Source: Pseudomonadaceae bacterium SI-3
GTDB taxonomy: Bacteria; Pseudomonadota; Gammaproteobacteria; Pseudomonadales; Pseudomonadaceae
Assembly: GCA_004010935.1 (NCBI GenBank)
Contig: CP026511.1
Location: 124,001-188,000 of the forward strand
DNA length: 64,000 nucleotides
Direction: 5' to 3'
The notes under the pieces were generated by a model. The model was given only the letters and a program-made list of their open reading frames with translations, did no database searches and had not been told where the DNA came from. A program made the translations under genes and the position numbers. Shown here piece by piece: positions 47,954-57,174 of the stretch (the first letter of the stretch is position 1; each line of letters starts with the position of its first letter).

Positions 47954-49357
47954 TCACGGCGCCGGATGAATCTGCATCGCCAGGGCGCGTAGCGCGGCTT
48001 CGGCATCAAGCACCTTGTTCAACACCTCGTTGGCCTTCTCACGGCTCAGCCCCAGGCGATCGAAGAGATCCTGCGGGATCTCGCTGTAGGGGCCGGAGCC
48101 GATGCCACGGTTACGCAGCAGGCGGACCGCCAGGCAGACTAGGTTGGCATGCCCGGCATGCTCGCCCTGGTAGTGCGGGTCATGCTGGAAGCGCAGTGCC
48201 GTCGACAGCTCGTCAGGCATCCCCCAGTAGCGCATCAGCCAGGCCCCGATCTGCTCACGGGTAATGCCCAGCAGGTGCTGTTCGATCACGCTGTGACTCA
48301 GATGCGGATTGACCTCCAGGTGTCGACATATCAACGAAAAATGCGGCGGAAAGACATGCGCGAGCACCAGATAGCCGAAGTTGTGCAATAACCCGGCAAG
48401 ATAGCTGATGCCTGCCTCGGGCCGCTGGGTGCGCGGAATGGCGCGGTTCAGCCCCTCGATCACCGCCGCGGTATAGATCGACTGCTGCCAGTAAGGTGTG
48501 GCCTGCTGCGGCTGATCCTTGGGCAGGCTTAGGCTCTTGCCCAGCGCCAGGCCGAGCGCCAGGTTGATCACCAGGTCGAAACCGAGCACCCGCACGATGG
48601 CATCTTCCACCGAGCGGATCTTGCCGGGCGCGGCGTAGTAGGGCGAAGCGGCCCAGCTGACCACTTGGGCGGCCAGCGCCGGGTCGGTTTCGACCACGCC
48701 GGTGATATCGTCCACGGTGGCGTCAGGGTCGACACGTAGCTTGATGATTTTCTGCGCCGTCTGTGCCAGCGGAGGAATCTCGATGGTTTCCTCCAGCCGC
48801 TTCTGAATGCGCCGGGCGGTAAAGCTTTGCACCGCCTTGGTGATTTCGGCGCGGTCCTCTTCGGGACGGTCGAGGTTCGGCTGGATGGTACTCAACGGAA
48901 CGGCGAACTGACCGGCGCTGGCTTTGCTGAGCAGTTGCTTGAAATCCTGGCTCGCCAGCGCCAGCAGCAAGCCGGGCTGACCTGATTCGATCAACAACTC
49001 CGGCTGTTGCAACAGCCGGTCCTCGTACAGGCAGGGCGAGCTGGTCAGCGGCGGCAGCCCGGGCAGAACCTTCAGGTCATGCTTGGACAGCATTCGAGTG
49101 AGCCGCTCGGGCTTAACCGCCACCAACTGGCGCCCGGTCAGTTCAACCAGACGTGGCAGATCGAGCAAATGGTCGCTGGGATAGAGCACCAGCAGCGCGC
49201 CGATGGCATCGTCGACCAGAATGGCCTGCACGCGCCGGGCCGGATCAAGATCCGGTCGGTCCTCGCAGGCGCGGTAAGGCAGCGCCAGCTTGTCCAGCAG
49301 CTGAACGATCATGGGTGGGAGCGTTATGTTGTTTTTGGTTTCAGCAGCCGAATTCAT
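47954..49357 (-). CDS. Aminoacyl-tRNA deacylase-like/HDOD fusion protein
   Basis: A 467-residue two-domain protein. The N-terminal 155 residues resemble the YbaK/ProX aminoacyl-tRNA deacylase fold (LDKLALPYRACED, LVDDAIGALLVLYPSDHLLDLPRL). The C-terminal HDOD domain (about 195-400; IPPLAQTAQKIIKLRVDPDATVDDITGVVETDPALAAQVV, ISYLAGLLHNFGYLVLAHVFP) is a signalling output domain without a complete HD catalytic site. Its place beside recG and oxyR matches PA5346 of P. aeruginosa. Function unknown. Confidence 0.87.
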   Translation of the reverse strand: MNSAAETKNNITLPPMIVQLLDKLALPYRACEDRPDLDPARRVQAILVDDAIGALLVLYPSDHLLDLPRLVELTGRQLVAVKPERLTRMLSKHDLKVLPGLPPLTSSPCLYEDRLLQQPELLIESGQPGLLLALASQDFKQLLSKASAGQFAVPLSTIQPNLDRPEEDRAEITKAVQSFTARRIQKRLEETIEIPPLAQTAQKIIKLRVDPDATVDDITGVVETDPALAAQVVSWAASPYYAAPGKIRSVEDAIVRVLGFDLVINLALGLALGKSLSLPKDQPQQATPYWQQSIYTAAVIEGLNRAIPRTQRPEAGISYLAGLLHNFGYLVLAHVFPPHFSLICRHLEVNPHLSHSVIEQHLLGITREQIGAWLMRYWGMPDELSTALRFQHDPHYQGEHAGHANLVCLAVRLLRNRGIGSGPYSEIPQDLFDRLGLSREKANEVLNKVLDAEAALRALAMQIHPAP

Positions 49358-49431
49358 GGAAAGTCCGTCTTTATTCCCGATCGGCGCAGTATAGCCTTAG
49401 CGTTAGTGCGGTTTGGGTTTGCCGACGAGCG

Positions 49432-51507
49432 TCAAACCTGCCCGTATTGCTGGCCGTGGCGCAGCCAGCGCTCTAGCAAGGGGCTTACGTGCTGTGGCCA
49501 GCGTTCCAACAATGCGTGGGCTGCGTCGCGCACGGCAGGCAGCAAATCGGCATCGCGCATCAGATCGGCGACCTTGAACTGCAGCAGGCCGGTCTGCCGG
49601 GTGCCGAGCATTTCGCCCGGGCCGCGCAGTTCCAGATCCTTTTCGGCAATGATGAAGCCATCGCAGGTCTCGCGCATGATCGCCAAACGTTCACGGCCGA
49701 TCTGAGACAGCGGCGGGTGGTAGAGCAGCACGCAATGGCTGGCGGCACTGCCGCGACCGACCCGCCCACGTAGCTGGTGCAGCTGGGCAAGGCCAAGGCG
49801 TTCGGGGTTTTCGATGATCATCAGACTTGAGTTGGGCACGTCGACCCCCACCTCGATCACCGTAGTCGCAACCAACAGTTGCAGGCGGCCTTTCTTGAAC
49901 TCGGCCATCACCGCGGCTTTTTCGGCGGGCTTCATGCGGCCATGGATCAGCCCGACATTGAGCCCGCCGAGCGCGGCGGAGAGGTCTTCGAAGGTGGTTT
50001 CCGCCGCCTGGCAGGTCAGCTCTTCGGACTCCTCGATCAGGGTGCAGACCCAGTAGGCCTGGCGGCCTTCGTTACAGGCCGAGCGCACCCGCTCGATAAC
50101 CTCCAGGCGGCGGCTGTCGGCCACCAGTACGGTGTTGACCGGCGTACGACCGGGGGGCAGCTCGTCGAGGATCGAGGTGTCCAGATCGGCGTAGGCACTC
50201 ATCGCCAGGGTTCGCGGGATCGGCGTGGCGGTCATGATCAGCTGGTGCGGGCAGAGTCGTCCCTCGACGCCCTTGCGGCGCAGCGCCAGGCGCTGCTGCA
50301 CGCCGAACCGGTGCTGCTCGTCGATGATCACCAGCGCGAGCCTGCTGAACCGCACTTCATCCTGAAACAGCGCGTGAGTGCCGACCACCATTGGGCAGCC
50401 GGCGGCGATGCGCTCCAGCGATGCGGTTCGTGCCTTGCCCTTGAGCTTGCCGGCCAGCCAAGCGACTTCTATGCCCAGCGGTTCGAGCCATTTGCAGAAG
50501 GTGATGAAGTGCTGTTCGGCGAGGATCTCGGTCGGCGCCATCAAGGCCACCTGATAGCCCGCCTCCAAGGCTTGCAAGGCGGCGAGGGCGGCGACCACCG
50601 TCTTGCCGGCACCGACGTCTCCCTGCACCAGGCGCAGCATCGGCTCGTTCTGGGCGAGGTCATAGGCGATCTCCGCGCCGACTCGCTGCTGGGCGCCGGT
50701 GGGCTGGAAACCGAGGTTCTGCAGGTAACGCTGCGGCAGGTCGCGGGCAGCCGGTAAGGGCGGTGCGTGCTGGGCGCGGCTGCTCTCGCGCAGGCGTTGC
50801 ATCGAAAGCTGGTGAGTCAGCAGCTCCTCGAAGGCCAGGCGGTGCTGGGCCCAATGGCGGCCCTCGGCGAGTTCTTCCAGATCGGCATCGGGCGGCGGCC
50901 GGTGCAGGTAGCGAATCGCTTCGTCCAACTTGGCCAATCGGTAGTCGCGGGTCAGCTCGTCGGGCAACCAGTCGGGCAGGCTGTGCGGGCCGAGTCGTGC
51001 CAGGGCTTGCGCGGTCAGTTGGCGCAGACGCTGCTGGGTCAAGCCTTCGGTAGAGGGATAAATAGGTGTCAGCGTCTGCTCGACGGCCACCGGCTCGCTG
51101 TCGGTGAGCGTGCGGTATTCGGGATGGTAGATCTCCAGCCCCGAGGCGCCTGGTCGCGCTTCCCCGTAACAGCGTACCTGGGTGCCACGCTTGAGGGCTT
51201 CCTTCTGCGCCTGGCTGAAATGGTAGAAGCGCAGGCTGAGACTGCCGCTGCCGTCATGTAGGCGCACCAGCAGGCTGCGGCGCCGCCCCATCACCACATC
51301 CGCGCCGGTGACGGTGCCTTCGACGACCGCATCCTGACCGGGGCGCAGGGCACCGATCGGCACGATGCGGGTGCGGTCCTGATAGCGTAGCGGCAGGTGA
51401 AACAGCAGGTCCTGTAGGGTTTTCAGGCCAACCTTGGCGAGCTTTTCGGCCAGCGCCGCGCCGACGCCCTTCAATGCGGTCACCGGGACCGCTGCCAGCT
51501 CGCTCAT
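49432..51507 (-). CDS. recG: ATP-dependent DNA helicase RecG
   Basis: A 691-residue superfamily 2 helicase that remodels stalled forks and Holliday junctions. An N-terminal wedge domain with OB fold (VEGTVTGADVVMGRRRSLLVRLHDGSGSLSLRFYHF) is followed by Walker A GDVGAGKTVVA (near 297), the DEQH box in VIIDEQHRFG, and motif VI QLRGRVGRG. The ATG at 51507 is preferred over one at 51540, which would overlap oxyR. Confidence 0.97.
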   Translation of the reverse strand: MSELAAVPVTALKGVGAALAEKLAKVGLKTLQDLLFHLPLRYQDRTRIVPIGALRPGQDAVVEGTVTGADVVMGRRRSLLVRLHDGSGSLSLRFYHFSQAQKEALKRGTQVRCYGEARPGASGLEIYHPEYRTLTDSEPVAVEQTLTPIYPSTEGLTQQRLRQLTAQALARLGPHSLPDWLPDELTRDYRLAKLDEAIRYLHRPPPDADLEELAEGRHWAQHRLAFEELLTHQLSMQRLRESSRAQHAPPLPAARDLPQRYLQNLGFQPTGAQQRVGAEIAYDLAQNEPMLRLVQGDVGAGKTVVAALAALQALEAGYQVALMAPTEILAEQHFITFCKWLEPLGIEVAWLAGKLKGKARTASLERIAAGCPMVVGTHALFQDEVRFSRLALVIIDEQHRFGVQQRLALRRKGVEGRLCPHQLIMTATPIPRTLAMSAYADLDTSILDELPPGRTPVNTVLVADSRRLEVIERVRSACNEGRQAYWVCTLIEESEELTCQAAETTFEDLSAALGGLNVGLIHGRMKPAEKAAVMAEFKKGRLQLLVATTVIEVGVDVPNSSLMIIENPERLGLAQLHQLRGRVGRGSAASHCVLLYHPPLSQIGRERLAIMRETCDGFIIAEKDLELRGPGEMLGTRQTGLLQFKVADLMRDADLLPAVRDAAHALLERWPQHVSPLLERWLRHGQQYGQV

Positions 51508-51511
51508 GACG

Positions 51512-52432
51512 TCAGGCTTTGTCGGCGGGCGGTTTTGCAACCGAGCACAGACGGATGGAGTCGGCCAGGACCTCGATGGCCTTCGGGCGCGGGAAGCTGG
51601 CGCGCCAGGCGATCGCCACGGTGCGGAATGGCACAGGCGGCGTCAGCGGACGGATGTCCAGCACGCCAGGGGAGTAGTGATGGCTGTCGACCGCCGACAG
51701 CGGCAGGATCGACACGCCAAGGCCGGAGGCGACCATGTGGCGGATGGTTTCCAGCGACGACGACTCCACCGTGGTGTGGCTTGGGGCCTCGCCTTTGCGC
51801 GTGGTCGGGCAGGCTTCGAGCACCTGATCGCGGAAGCAATGACCCTCACCCAGGAGCAGCAGGCTCTTGTCGTTGAGCATCTCGCTGTCGATGGTTTCCT
51901 TCTTCGTCCAGGGATGCCCAGCGGGCATCAGCACATAGAAGGGCTCGTCATACAGCGGCAGGGTCAGCACGTCGGCTTCCTGGAAAGGCAGCGCGATGAT
52001 GATCGCGTCCAGCTCGCCGGTGCGCAGCTTGTCACGCAGGATGTGGGTGAAATTCTCTTCGATGTACAACGGCATGTCCGGTGCCACGCGATGCAGCTGC
52101 GGGATCAGATGCGGGAACATGTAGGGGCCGACCGTATAGATGGCGCCAACCTTGAGCGGGGCGGCCAGCTGATTCTTGCCGGCCTGGGCCAGCTCGCGAA
52201 TGCTCTGCGCCTGCTCCAGCACCTTTTGCGCCTGGGTGACGATGCCTTCACCGACCGGTGTCAGCCGTACCGCGCTTTTGGTCCGCTCGAAAATCAGCAC
52301 GCCGAGTTCGTCCTCGAGCTTTTTCACACCCACCGAGAGGGTAGGCTGACTGACGTGGCAACGTTCGGCAGCGCGGCCGAAGTGAGATTCCTGGGCGAGC
52401 GTGACGATGTAGCGCAGTTCGGTCAGTGTCAT
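51512..52432 (-). CDS. oxyR: Hydrogen-peroxide-sensing regulator OxyR
   Basis: A 306-residue LysR-type regulator. The N-terminal winged helix (LAQESHFGRAAERCHVSQPTLSVGVKKLE) precedes a sensor domain with the two redox cysteines exactly at C199 and C208 (GEGHCFRDQVLEAC). Oxidation joins them and activates antioxidant genes. oxyR-recG adjacency is conserved in pseudomonads; recG starts 5 bases after the oxyR stop. Confidence 0.97.
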   Translation of the reverse strand: MTLTELRYIVTLAQESHFGRAAERCHVSQPTLSVGVKKLEDELGVLIFERTKSAVRLTPVGEGIVTQAQKVLEQAQSIRELAQAGKNQLAAPLKVGAIYTVGPYMFPHLIPQLHRVAPDMPLYIEENFTHILRDKLRTGELDAIIIALPFQEADVLTLPLYDEPFYVLMPAGHPWTKKETIDSEMLNDKSLLLLGEGHCFRDQVLEACPTTRKGEAPSHTTVESSSLETIRHMVASGLGVSILPLSAVDSHHYSPGVLDIRPLTPPVPFRTVAIAWRASFPRPKAIEVLADSIRLCSVAKPPADKA

Positions 52433-52599
52433 AGCGTTATTCCATCAGAGTGCGGGCTAGCATAGCCTTTGCTCGTGTTCGAACCAACTGGCCAGCAGCC
52501 GTTCCCTTATTAAGGGATCAGCGGAAATCCTGCTGACAGCAGTACACTCAAAAAAGGCGGGCCGAATCTGTGGTCCGCATCGGTTATGGAGCAACCGCC

Positions 52600-53463
52600 A
52601 TGGCAACTCGACCCTCTGTAATGATCGCCGGCTGCGGCGATGTCGGTATTCGCCTCGGCCTGCAGCTGAGCCGCGCAGGTTGGACGGTGTACGGCCTGCG
52701 ACGTCAGGCGGCGAGCCTGCCGGTACCTATCCTGCCGGTACGTGGCGACCTTGCCTCGAGCGAGGTGCCGCGTGGCTGGCCTAATGGCAAGCTGGACTAT
52801 CTGGTGTATGCCGCCTCGGCCAGCCAGCACGACGAGCCCGGTTATCGGCAGGCCTACGTTGAGGGCCTGCGCAATGCGCTTGGCTGGCTGGAGCAGCGGG
52901 GGCAACGCCCGCAGCGCGTTTTCTTTGTTTCCAGCACTGGTGTCTACGCGCAGAACGGCGGCGAATGGATCGATGAGACCTCGGCCACCGAGCCTACTGG
53001 CTACACCGGGCAGGTGATGCTCGAGGCCGAACAACTGGCGCATGAGTGCGGCTTTCCAGCGACGCGGGTGCGCATGGCGGGGTTGTATGACCCGGTGCGG
53101 CCATGGATGCAGAACCAGGTGCGCTCGGGTCTGCGGGTCGAACGCGATCCGCCGCAGTACAGCAACCGCATCCATCGCGATGATGCTGCGGCCCTATTGG
53201 CCTGCCTGCTGCAGACCGATCTGAACGGTGGCGCTCTGGAAGATTGCTACCTGGGTGTCGACGATGACCCTGCGCCGTTGCACGAAGTGGTGGACTGGTT
53301 GCGCGAGCGACTCGGCGTGACCCAATGGGCCGAGCAGGCCATGACCCGCCGTGCTGGCAGCAAACGGTGCAGCAACGCCCGAGCGCGGGCGCTTGGTTGG
53401 GTGCCGCAATACCCCAGCTATCGCAACGGTTACGCGGGCATCAGGCCGAACGGCAAGAGCTGA
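52600..53463 (+). CDS. NAD(P)-dependent epimerase/reductase-like protein
   Basis: A 287-residue Rossmann-fold protein of the extended SDR group (YeeZ-like). The N-terminus has a GCGDVGIRLG nucleotide-binding loop, then VFFVSSTGVYAQNGGEWIDE, where the serines and tyrosine of the SDR active site lie but no canonical YxxxK is evident. The ATG at 52600 has GGAG 9 bases upstream. Divergent from oxyR. Substrate unknown. Confidence 0.82.
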   Translation: MATRPSVMIAGCGDVGIRLGLQLSRAGWTVYGLRRQAASLPVPILPVRGDLASSEVPRGWPNGKLDYLVYAASASQHDEPGYRQAYVEGLRNALGWLEQRGQRPQRVFFVSSTGVYAQNGGEWIDETSATEPTGYTGQVMLEAEQLAHECGFPATRVRMAGLYDPVRPWMQNQVRSGLRVERDPPQYSNRIHRDDAAALLACLLQTDLNGGALEDCYLGVDDDPAPLHEVVDWLRERLGVTQWAEQAMTRRAGSKRCSNARARALGWVPQYPSYRNGYAGIRPNGKS

Positions 53464-53831
53464 GATCGCGTCCGCGCCTCGGTCTGCTAGCGATCCGCAC
53501 CCAAGTGCTGCTCCGCAGCAATAGGTGCCATCGGATCGTAAAGGGCTCGATACCCCTTGCCTGCGCGCCTGCACAGGCAGGTGGTGTACCTGCTGCGAAA
53601 AAATGCCTATCTCAACGCATTCATGACAGTCCGTCGGCGATTCCACGCCAACGGCATCATTTCTCGCAACTCTGCAGCGGTCGCGAACACTAAAAATCTG
53701 ATAGCACGCACGCCGTACACCTTGCCGCATGGCAGCAGTCGGGTCAGGAGCAGCTGCCGCCTTTAGCGGCGATCAATCAGGAAGAACCACTACGGCGGCG
53801 TTTTCGAACACCGAACCTGGAGATTTTTCCA
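53464..53831. other. Intergenic region without a recognised gene
   Basis: About 370 bases of mixed composition between the epimerase-like gene and the dehydrogenase gene. Short open frames have no recognisable product. The only clear signal is the GGAG ribosome site just before 53832. Confidence 0.4.
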
Positions 53832-55004
53832 ATGAGAGCCCTTCGCTGGCACGGTAAACACGACATTCGCTGCGACAACCATGTACCCGACCCGTCGATA
53901 GAAGACCCCCGCGACGCCATCATCAAAGTGTCGTCCTGTGCCATCTGCGGCTCCGACCTGCACCTGTACGACGGCTTCATGCCCGGCATGCAGCACGGCG
54001 ACATCATGGGCCATGAGTTCATGGGCGAAGTGATGGAGGTCGGCTCGGCGAACAAGAAGCTCAAGGTCGGCGACCGTGTGGTGGTGCCCTTCACCATCGT
54101 TTGCGGTGAGTGCGATCAGTGCCGGCGCGGCAATTTCTCCGTCTGCGAGCGCACCAACCGCAACAAGGACGTGGCCGACAAGGTCTTCGGCCACACCACC
54201 GCCGGCCTCTATGGCTACACACACCTCACTGGCGGCTATGCCGGTGGCCAGGCCGAATTCGTCCGTGTGCCCTATGCCGACGTCGGCCCCGTCGTGGTGC
54301 CGGATGGCATGACCGACGAACAGGTGCTGTTCCTCGGCGACATCCTGCCCACGGGCTGGCAAGCCGCGGCGCAATGCGATATCCAGCCCACCGATACCGT
54401 GGCCGTCTGGGGTGCAGGTCCGGTCGGCCAGTTCGCCATCCGCAGCGCGATCATGATGGGTGCCGAGCAGGTCATCTGCATCGACAACGTGCCTGAGCGG
54501 CTGTCTATGGCCCGCGCCGGTGGCGCCATCACCATCAACTTCGATGAAGAAAGCGTGCTCGAACGCCTCAAGGAGCTGACCCGCGGCAAGGGCCCGGAAA
54601 AGTGCATCGACTCGGTGGGCATGGAGGCCCATGCGGCGCGCTCCATCGACTCCATGTACGACCGCGCGAAGCAGGCGCTGATGATGGAAACCGACCGTCC
54701 TCACGTGCTGCGCGAGATGATCTATGTCTGCCGTCCGGCTGGCATCATCTCGATTCCCGGCGTCTATGGTGGGCTGATCGACAAGATTCCATTCGGCGCG
54801 GCGATGAACAAAGGCCTGACCTTCCGCATGGGCCAGACCCACGTCAACCGCTGGACCGATGATCTGCTCAAGCGGATTCAGGAAGGGCAGATAGACCCCA
54901 GCTTCGTCATTACCCACAGCGTCAGCCTCGAGCAGGGTCCGGAGATGTACAAGACCTTCCGCGACAAGCATGACGGCTGCATCAAGGTCGTTCTCAAACC
55001 CTGA
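53832..55004 (+). CDS. Zinc-dependent alcohol dehydrogenase (MDR family)
   Basis: A 390-residue medium-chain dehydrogenase close to the glutathione-independent formaldehyde dehydrogenase group. The catalytic zinc site is in [13 protein letters not shown] and GHEFMGEV; the structural zinc cysteines are [15 protein letters not shown]. The coenzyme fingerprint is [16 protein letters not shown] lies 9 bases before the ATG. The next gene, 71 bases downstream on the same strand, encodes a small membrane protein. The physiological substrate is not evident. Confidence 0.9.
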   Translation: MRALRWHGKHDIRCDNHVPDPSIEDPRDAIIKVSSCAICGSDLHLYDGFMPGMQHGDIMGHEFMGEVMEVGSANKKLKVGDRVVVPFTIVCGECDQCRRGNFSVCERTNRNKDVADKVFGHTTAGLYGYTHLTGGYAGGQAEFVRVPYADVGPVVVPDGMTDEQVLFLGDILPTGWQAAAQCDIQPTDTVAVWGAGPVGQFAIRSAIMMGAEQVICIDNVPERLSMARAGGAITINFDEESVLERLKELTRGKGPEKCIDSVGMEAHAARSIDSMYDRAKQALMMETDRPHVLREMIYVCRPAGIISIPGVYGGLIDKIPFGAAMNKGLTFRMGQTHVNRWTDDLLKRIQEGQIDPSFVITHSVSLEQGPEMYKTFRDKHDGCIKVVLKP

Positions 55005-55075
55005 GGGCCGGGCCTCGCGTCTCGCTAGCGGGACGTGGTCGGCTGCATCTCCAAGCCCCGAGGAGGGACTGATTC

Positions 55076-55600
55076 ATGAGCGTTCCACATCGTGTCACCC
55101 ATACCAACCACTCCGCCCGTACGCTGGCCCGTGGCCTCGGCTGGTTCAGCATCGGGCTGGGTCTGGCCGAGGTGCTGATGCCCGGCAAACTGGCGCGCTT
55201 TCTCGGCGTGCCCGGCAACGAAGGACTGATTCGCGCCTGTGGCGCGCGGGAAATCGCCACTGGCGTCGGGCTGTTGCTGAGTGACGATCCCAAGCCCTGG
55301 ATCTACGGCCGCATCGGCGGCGATGCGCTGGACCTTATCGGCCTGGGCTTGAGCATCGAGAAGGGCACCGAGCAGGCCAACGCTGCCATCGCAGCGGGCG
55401 CTGTGGCCGGCATCACTGCGCTGGACATCTCCTGTGCAAAGGGGCTGGCGAGCGAAGGCCAGTTGGTGACGGAATGGGATTACAGCGACCGCAGTGGTTT
55501 CCCGCAGGGAGCGGATGCCATGCGTGGCCGAGTCGAAGCGGAGTTTGCCGCAGGGCGCGCCGAGCCGAATGGGTATCCGGTGTCGACTTTGTTGCATTAG
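55076..55600 (+). CDS. Membrane protein of unknown function
   Basis: A 174-residue protein with three or four glycine/alanine-rich hydrophobic stretches (LGWFSIGLGLAEVLMPG, IATGVGLLL, GDALDLIGLGLSI, ANAAIAAGAVAGITALDI) and a hydrophilic C-terminus (DRSGFPQGADAMRGRVEAEF). A strong GAGGAGGGA ribosome site precedes the ATG. I do not recognise a defined family; similar proteins often accompany dehydrogenase or SRPBCC genes in stress-related clusters. Likely co-transcribed with the dehydrogenase. Confidence 0.75.
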   Translation: MSVPHRVTHTNHSARTLARGLGWFSIGLGLAEVLMPGKLARFLGVPGNEGLIRACGAREIATGVGLLLSDDPKPWIYGRIGGDALDLIGLGLSIEKGTEQANAAIAAGAVAGITALDISCAKGLASEGQLVTEWDYSDRSGFPQGADAMRGRVEAEFAAGRAEPNGYPVSTLLH

Positions 55601-55645
55601 ATGGAGCGTGCTCGACGGTTGCCGATTTGGTGAGGTTGGGTGTGT

Positions 55646-56030
55646 GGGTTGGGCGTTTTGCTTTTACGGCGATTAGCGGGCTGATTGAGGGCTTGGGTTT
55701 GTCCTGCTGGGCGACTCACTTTGGCCAGTCGCCGGAAGGCCGGCCCCCATAAAAGTGAGCAAAAACGCTTGCCCACCATCCGGCCCCGGCTGAGGTGACG
55801 TTCCAGGGCCCGCCGCGAAGGGCCTCCATGGCTAGGGGCGCCCGACCAATCGCTGCTCTTGCGGCATCCATGCCGCTCAACCCCTACGTGCCACCTGCGT
55901 TTAGGCCTCATGAAAGGGACGGCCGGTGTCGTCTGCCAGGCCGTGCGCTAATAAGCGAAGCAAAACCGTCCACCACCAAACGCTCAACCCATTGGTTAAT
56001 CGCTGTGAAAGCGAAACGCCCAGCCAACCC
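55646..56030. repeat. Inverted-repeat-bounded intergenic element
   Basis: About 30-base arms at 55646-55675 and 55997-56030 are inverted copies: after one 4-base gap they match at 27 of 30 positions (core GGGCGTTTTGCTTTTACGGCGATTA). They bound a 385-base segment with no credible gene, filling most of the 55601-56143 gap. The structure resembles a nonautonomous mobile or dispersed repeat. Similar core sequence is commonly seen between pseudomonad genes, as far as I recall. Confidence 0.7.
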
Positions 56031-56143
56031 GTTTGCCAGTCGAGTGACGATCCGCCTCAGGCATGCGATGAGCCATTTTTTTGCTAAGGTCGGCAGCCGG
56101 CCGCCTACACCACCCTCTGGCGGCCACCACACAATGAGAGTCC

Positions 56144-57076
56144 ATGTCCGCCGTCGTTAACATCGTCCTCCCAGTCTTCGCTCTGATCCTGCTGGGTTTC
56201 ATCTGTCGCCGTACCGGGCGCATGGGCCCGACGGGCGCCTCCGAGCTGAACCGATTCGTGGTCTGGCTGGGGTTGCCAGCGCTGCTGTTCAGTGTCGTCG
56301 CCAATTCCACCTGGGAGCAGCTTTGGCAACCAGGCTTCATCACGGCGTTCTCGGTGGGCTGCCTCGGTGTGTTCGGCTTCACGCTTGGCTATCGACTGTT
56401 GCAAAAGCAGCCGCTGGCCGACGCCAGTCTCGATGCGCTCGGTGCGTCCTATGCCAATACCGGCTACATCGGCATTCCGCTGTGCATGTTGGTGCTGGGC
56501 GACGAAGCGCTGCAGCCAGCCATGGTGGCGTCGATCATCGTCGTCTGTGTGCTGTTCGCCATTGCGCTGGCGTGCGTGGAGACCGGGCTGCACGCCGGGC
56601 AGGGCTTCAACCAGACGTTGCGAAAGGTCAGTGCCGCGCTGCTGCGTAATCCGCTGGTGGTGGCGCCCCTGCTGGGTGGGTTATGGGCGGCGAGCGGGTT
56701 GGATCTGCCGGTGCCGGTGGCGACGCTGCTGAAGTTGCTGGGCGCGGCGGCGGCACCCTGCGCGTTGGTTTCGCTGGGGTTGTTCCTCGCGCAACCGCAG
56801 CCGGGTGGCACGGTGAGTGGTGTCTGGCCGCTGGTCACGTTGAAGCTGGTGGTGCAGCCGCTGATCACCTGGTATCTGGCCTTTCAGGTGTTCGAGCTGC
56901 CGACCCTGTGGGCGTATTCGGCGCTCTTGCTCAGCGCACTACCCACCGGCACCGGGCCTTACATGCTCGCTGAGTTCTACGGCCGCGAGGCGTCACGAGT
57001 GTCGCGCGTGGTGCTGCTATCGACGCTCGGGTCGCTTGTCACGCTATCGGCCTGCCTGGTGCTGCTGCCCATATAA
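56144..57076 (+). CDS. AEC family transporter
   Basis: A 310-residue protein with about ten hydrophobic helices, matching the auxin efflux carrier (AEC) family. Family features include the N-terminal VFALILLGFICRR, the conserved LGASYANTGYIGIPLC in the middle and ALPTGTGPYMLAEFYG near the end. Substrate unknown; bacterial members often move small organic acids. Confidence 0.88.
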   Translation: MSAVVNIVLPVFALILLGFICRRTGRMGPTGASELNRFVVWLGLPALLFSVVANSTWEQLWQPGFITAFSVGCLGVFGFTLGYRLLQKQPLADASLDALGASYANTGYIGIPLCMLVLGDEALQPAMVASIIVVCVLFAIALACVETGLHAGQGFNQTLRKVSAALLRNPLVVAPLLGGLWAASGLDLPVPVATLLKLLGAAAAPCALVSLGLFLAQPQPGGTVSGVWPLVTLKLVVQPLITWYLAFQVFELPTLWAYSALLLSALPTGTGPYMLAEFYGREASRVSRVVLLSTLGSLVTLSACLVLLPI

Positions 57077-57134
57077 AGGTCCTGGTACCCGTGGATAAGC
57101 CTGCGGCGTTATCTACCCTACGTCTGGGCCGGTC

Positions 57135-57166
57135 GTAGGGTGGAAACCGCGAAGCGTTTTCCACGC
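57135..57166. repeat. REP-type hairpin after the AEC gene
   Basis: GTAGGGTGGAAACCGCGAAG followed by CGTTTTCCACGC forms a hairpin (GTGGAAA at 57140-57146 with TTTCCAC at 57158-57164). Its GTAGGGTGG start recalls the REP doublet at 6886-7000. It lies between convergent genes and could act as a terminator, though it has no T-run. Confidence 0.6.
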
Positions 57167-57174
57167 GGTAACGT

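Noticed and set aside
55795-56160. Short open frame upstream of the AEC gene
   Set aside because: It runs through the inverted-repeat element. Spurious proteins are often predicted in such pseudomonad repeats.
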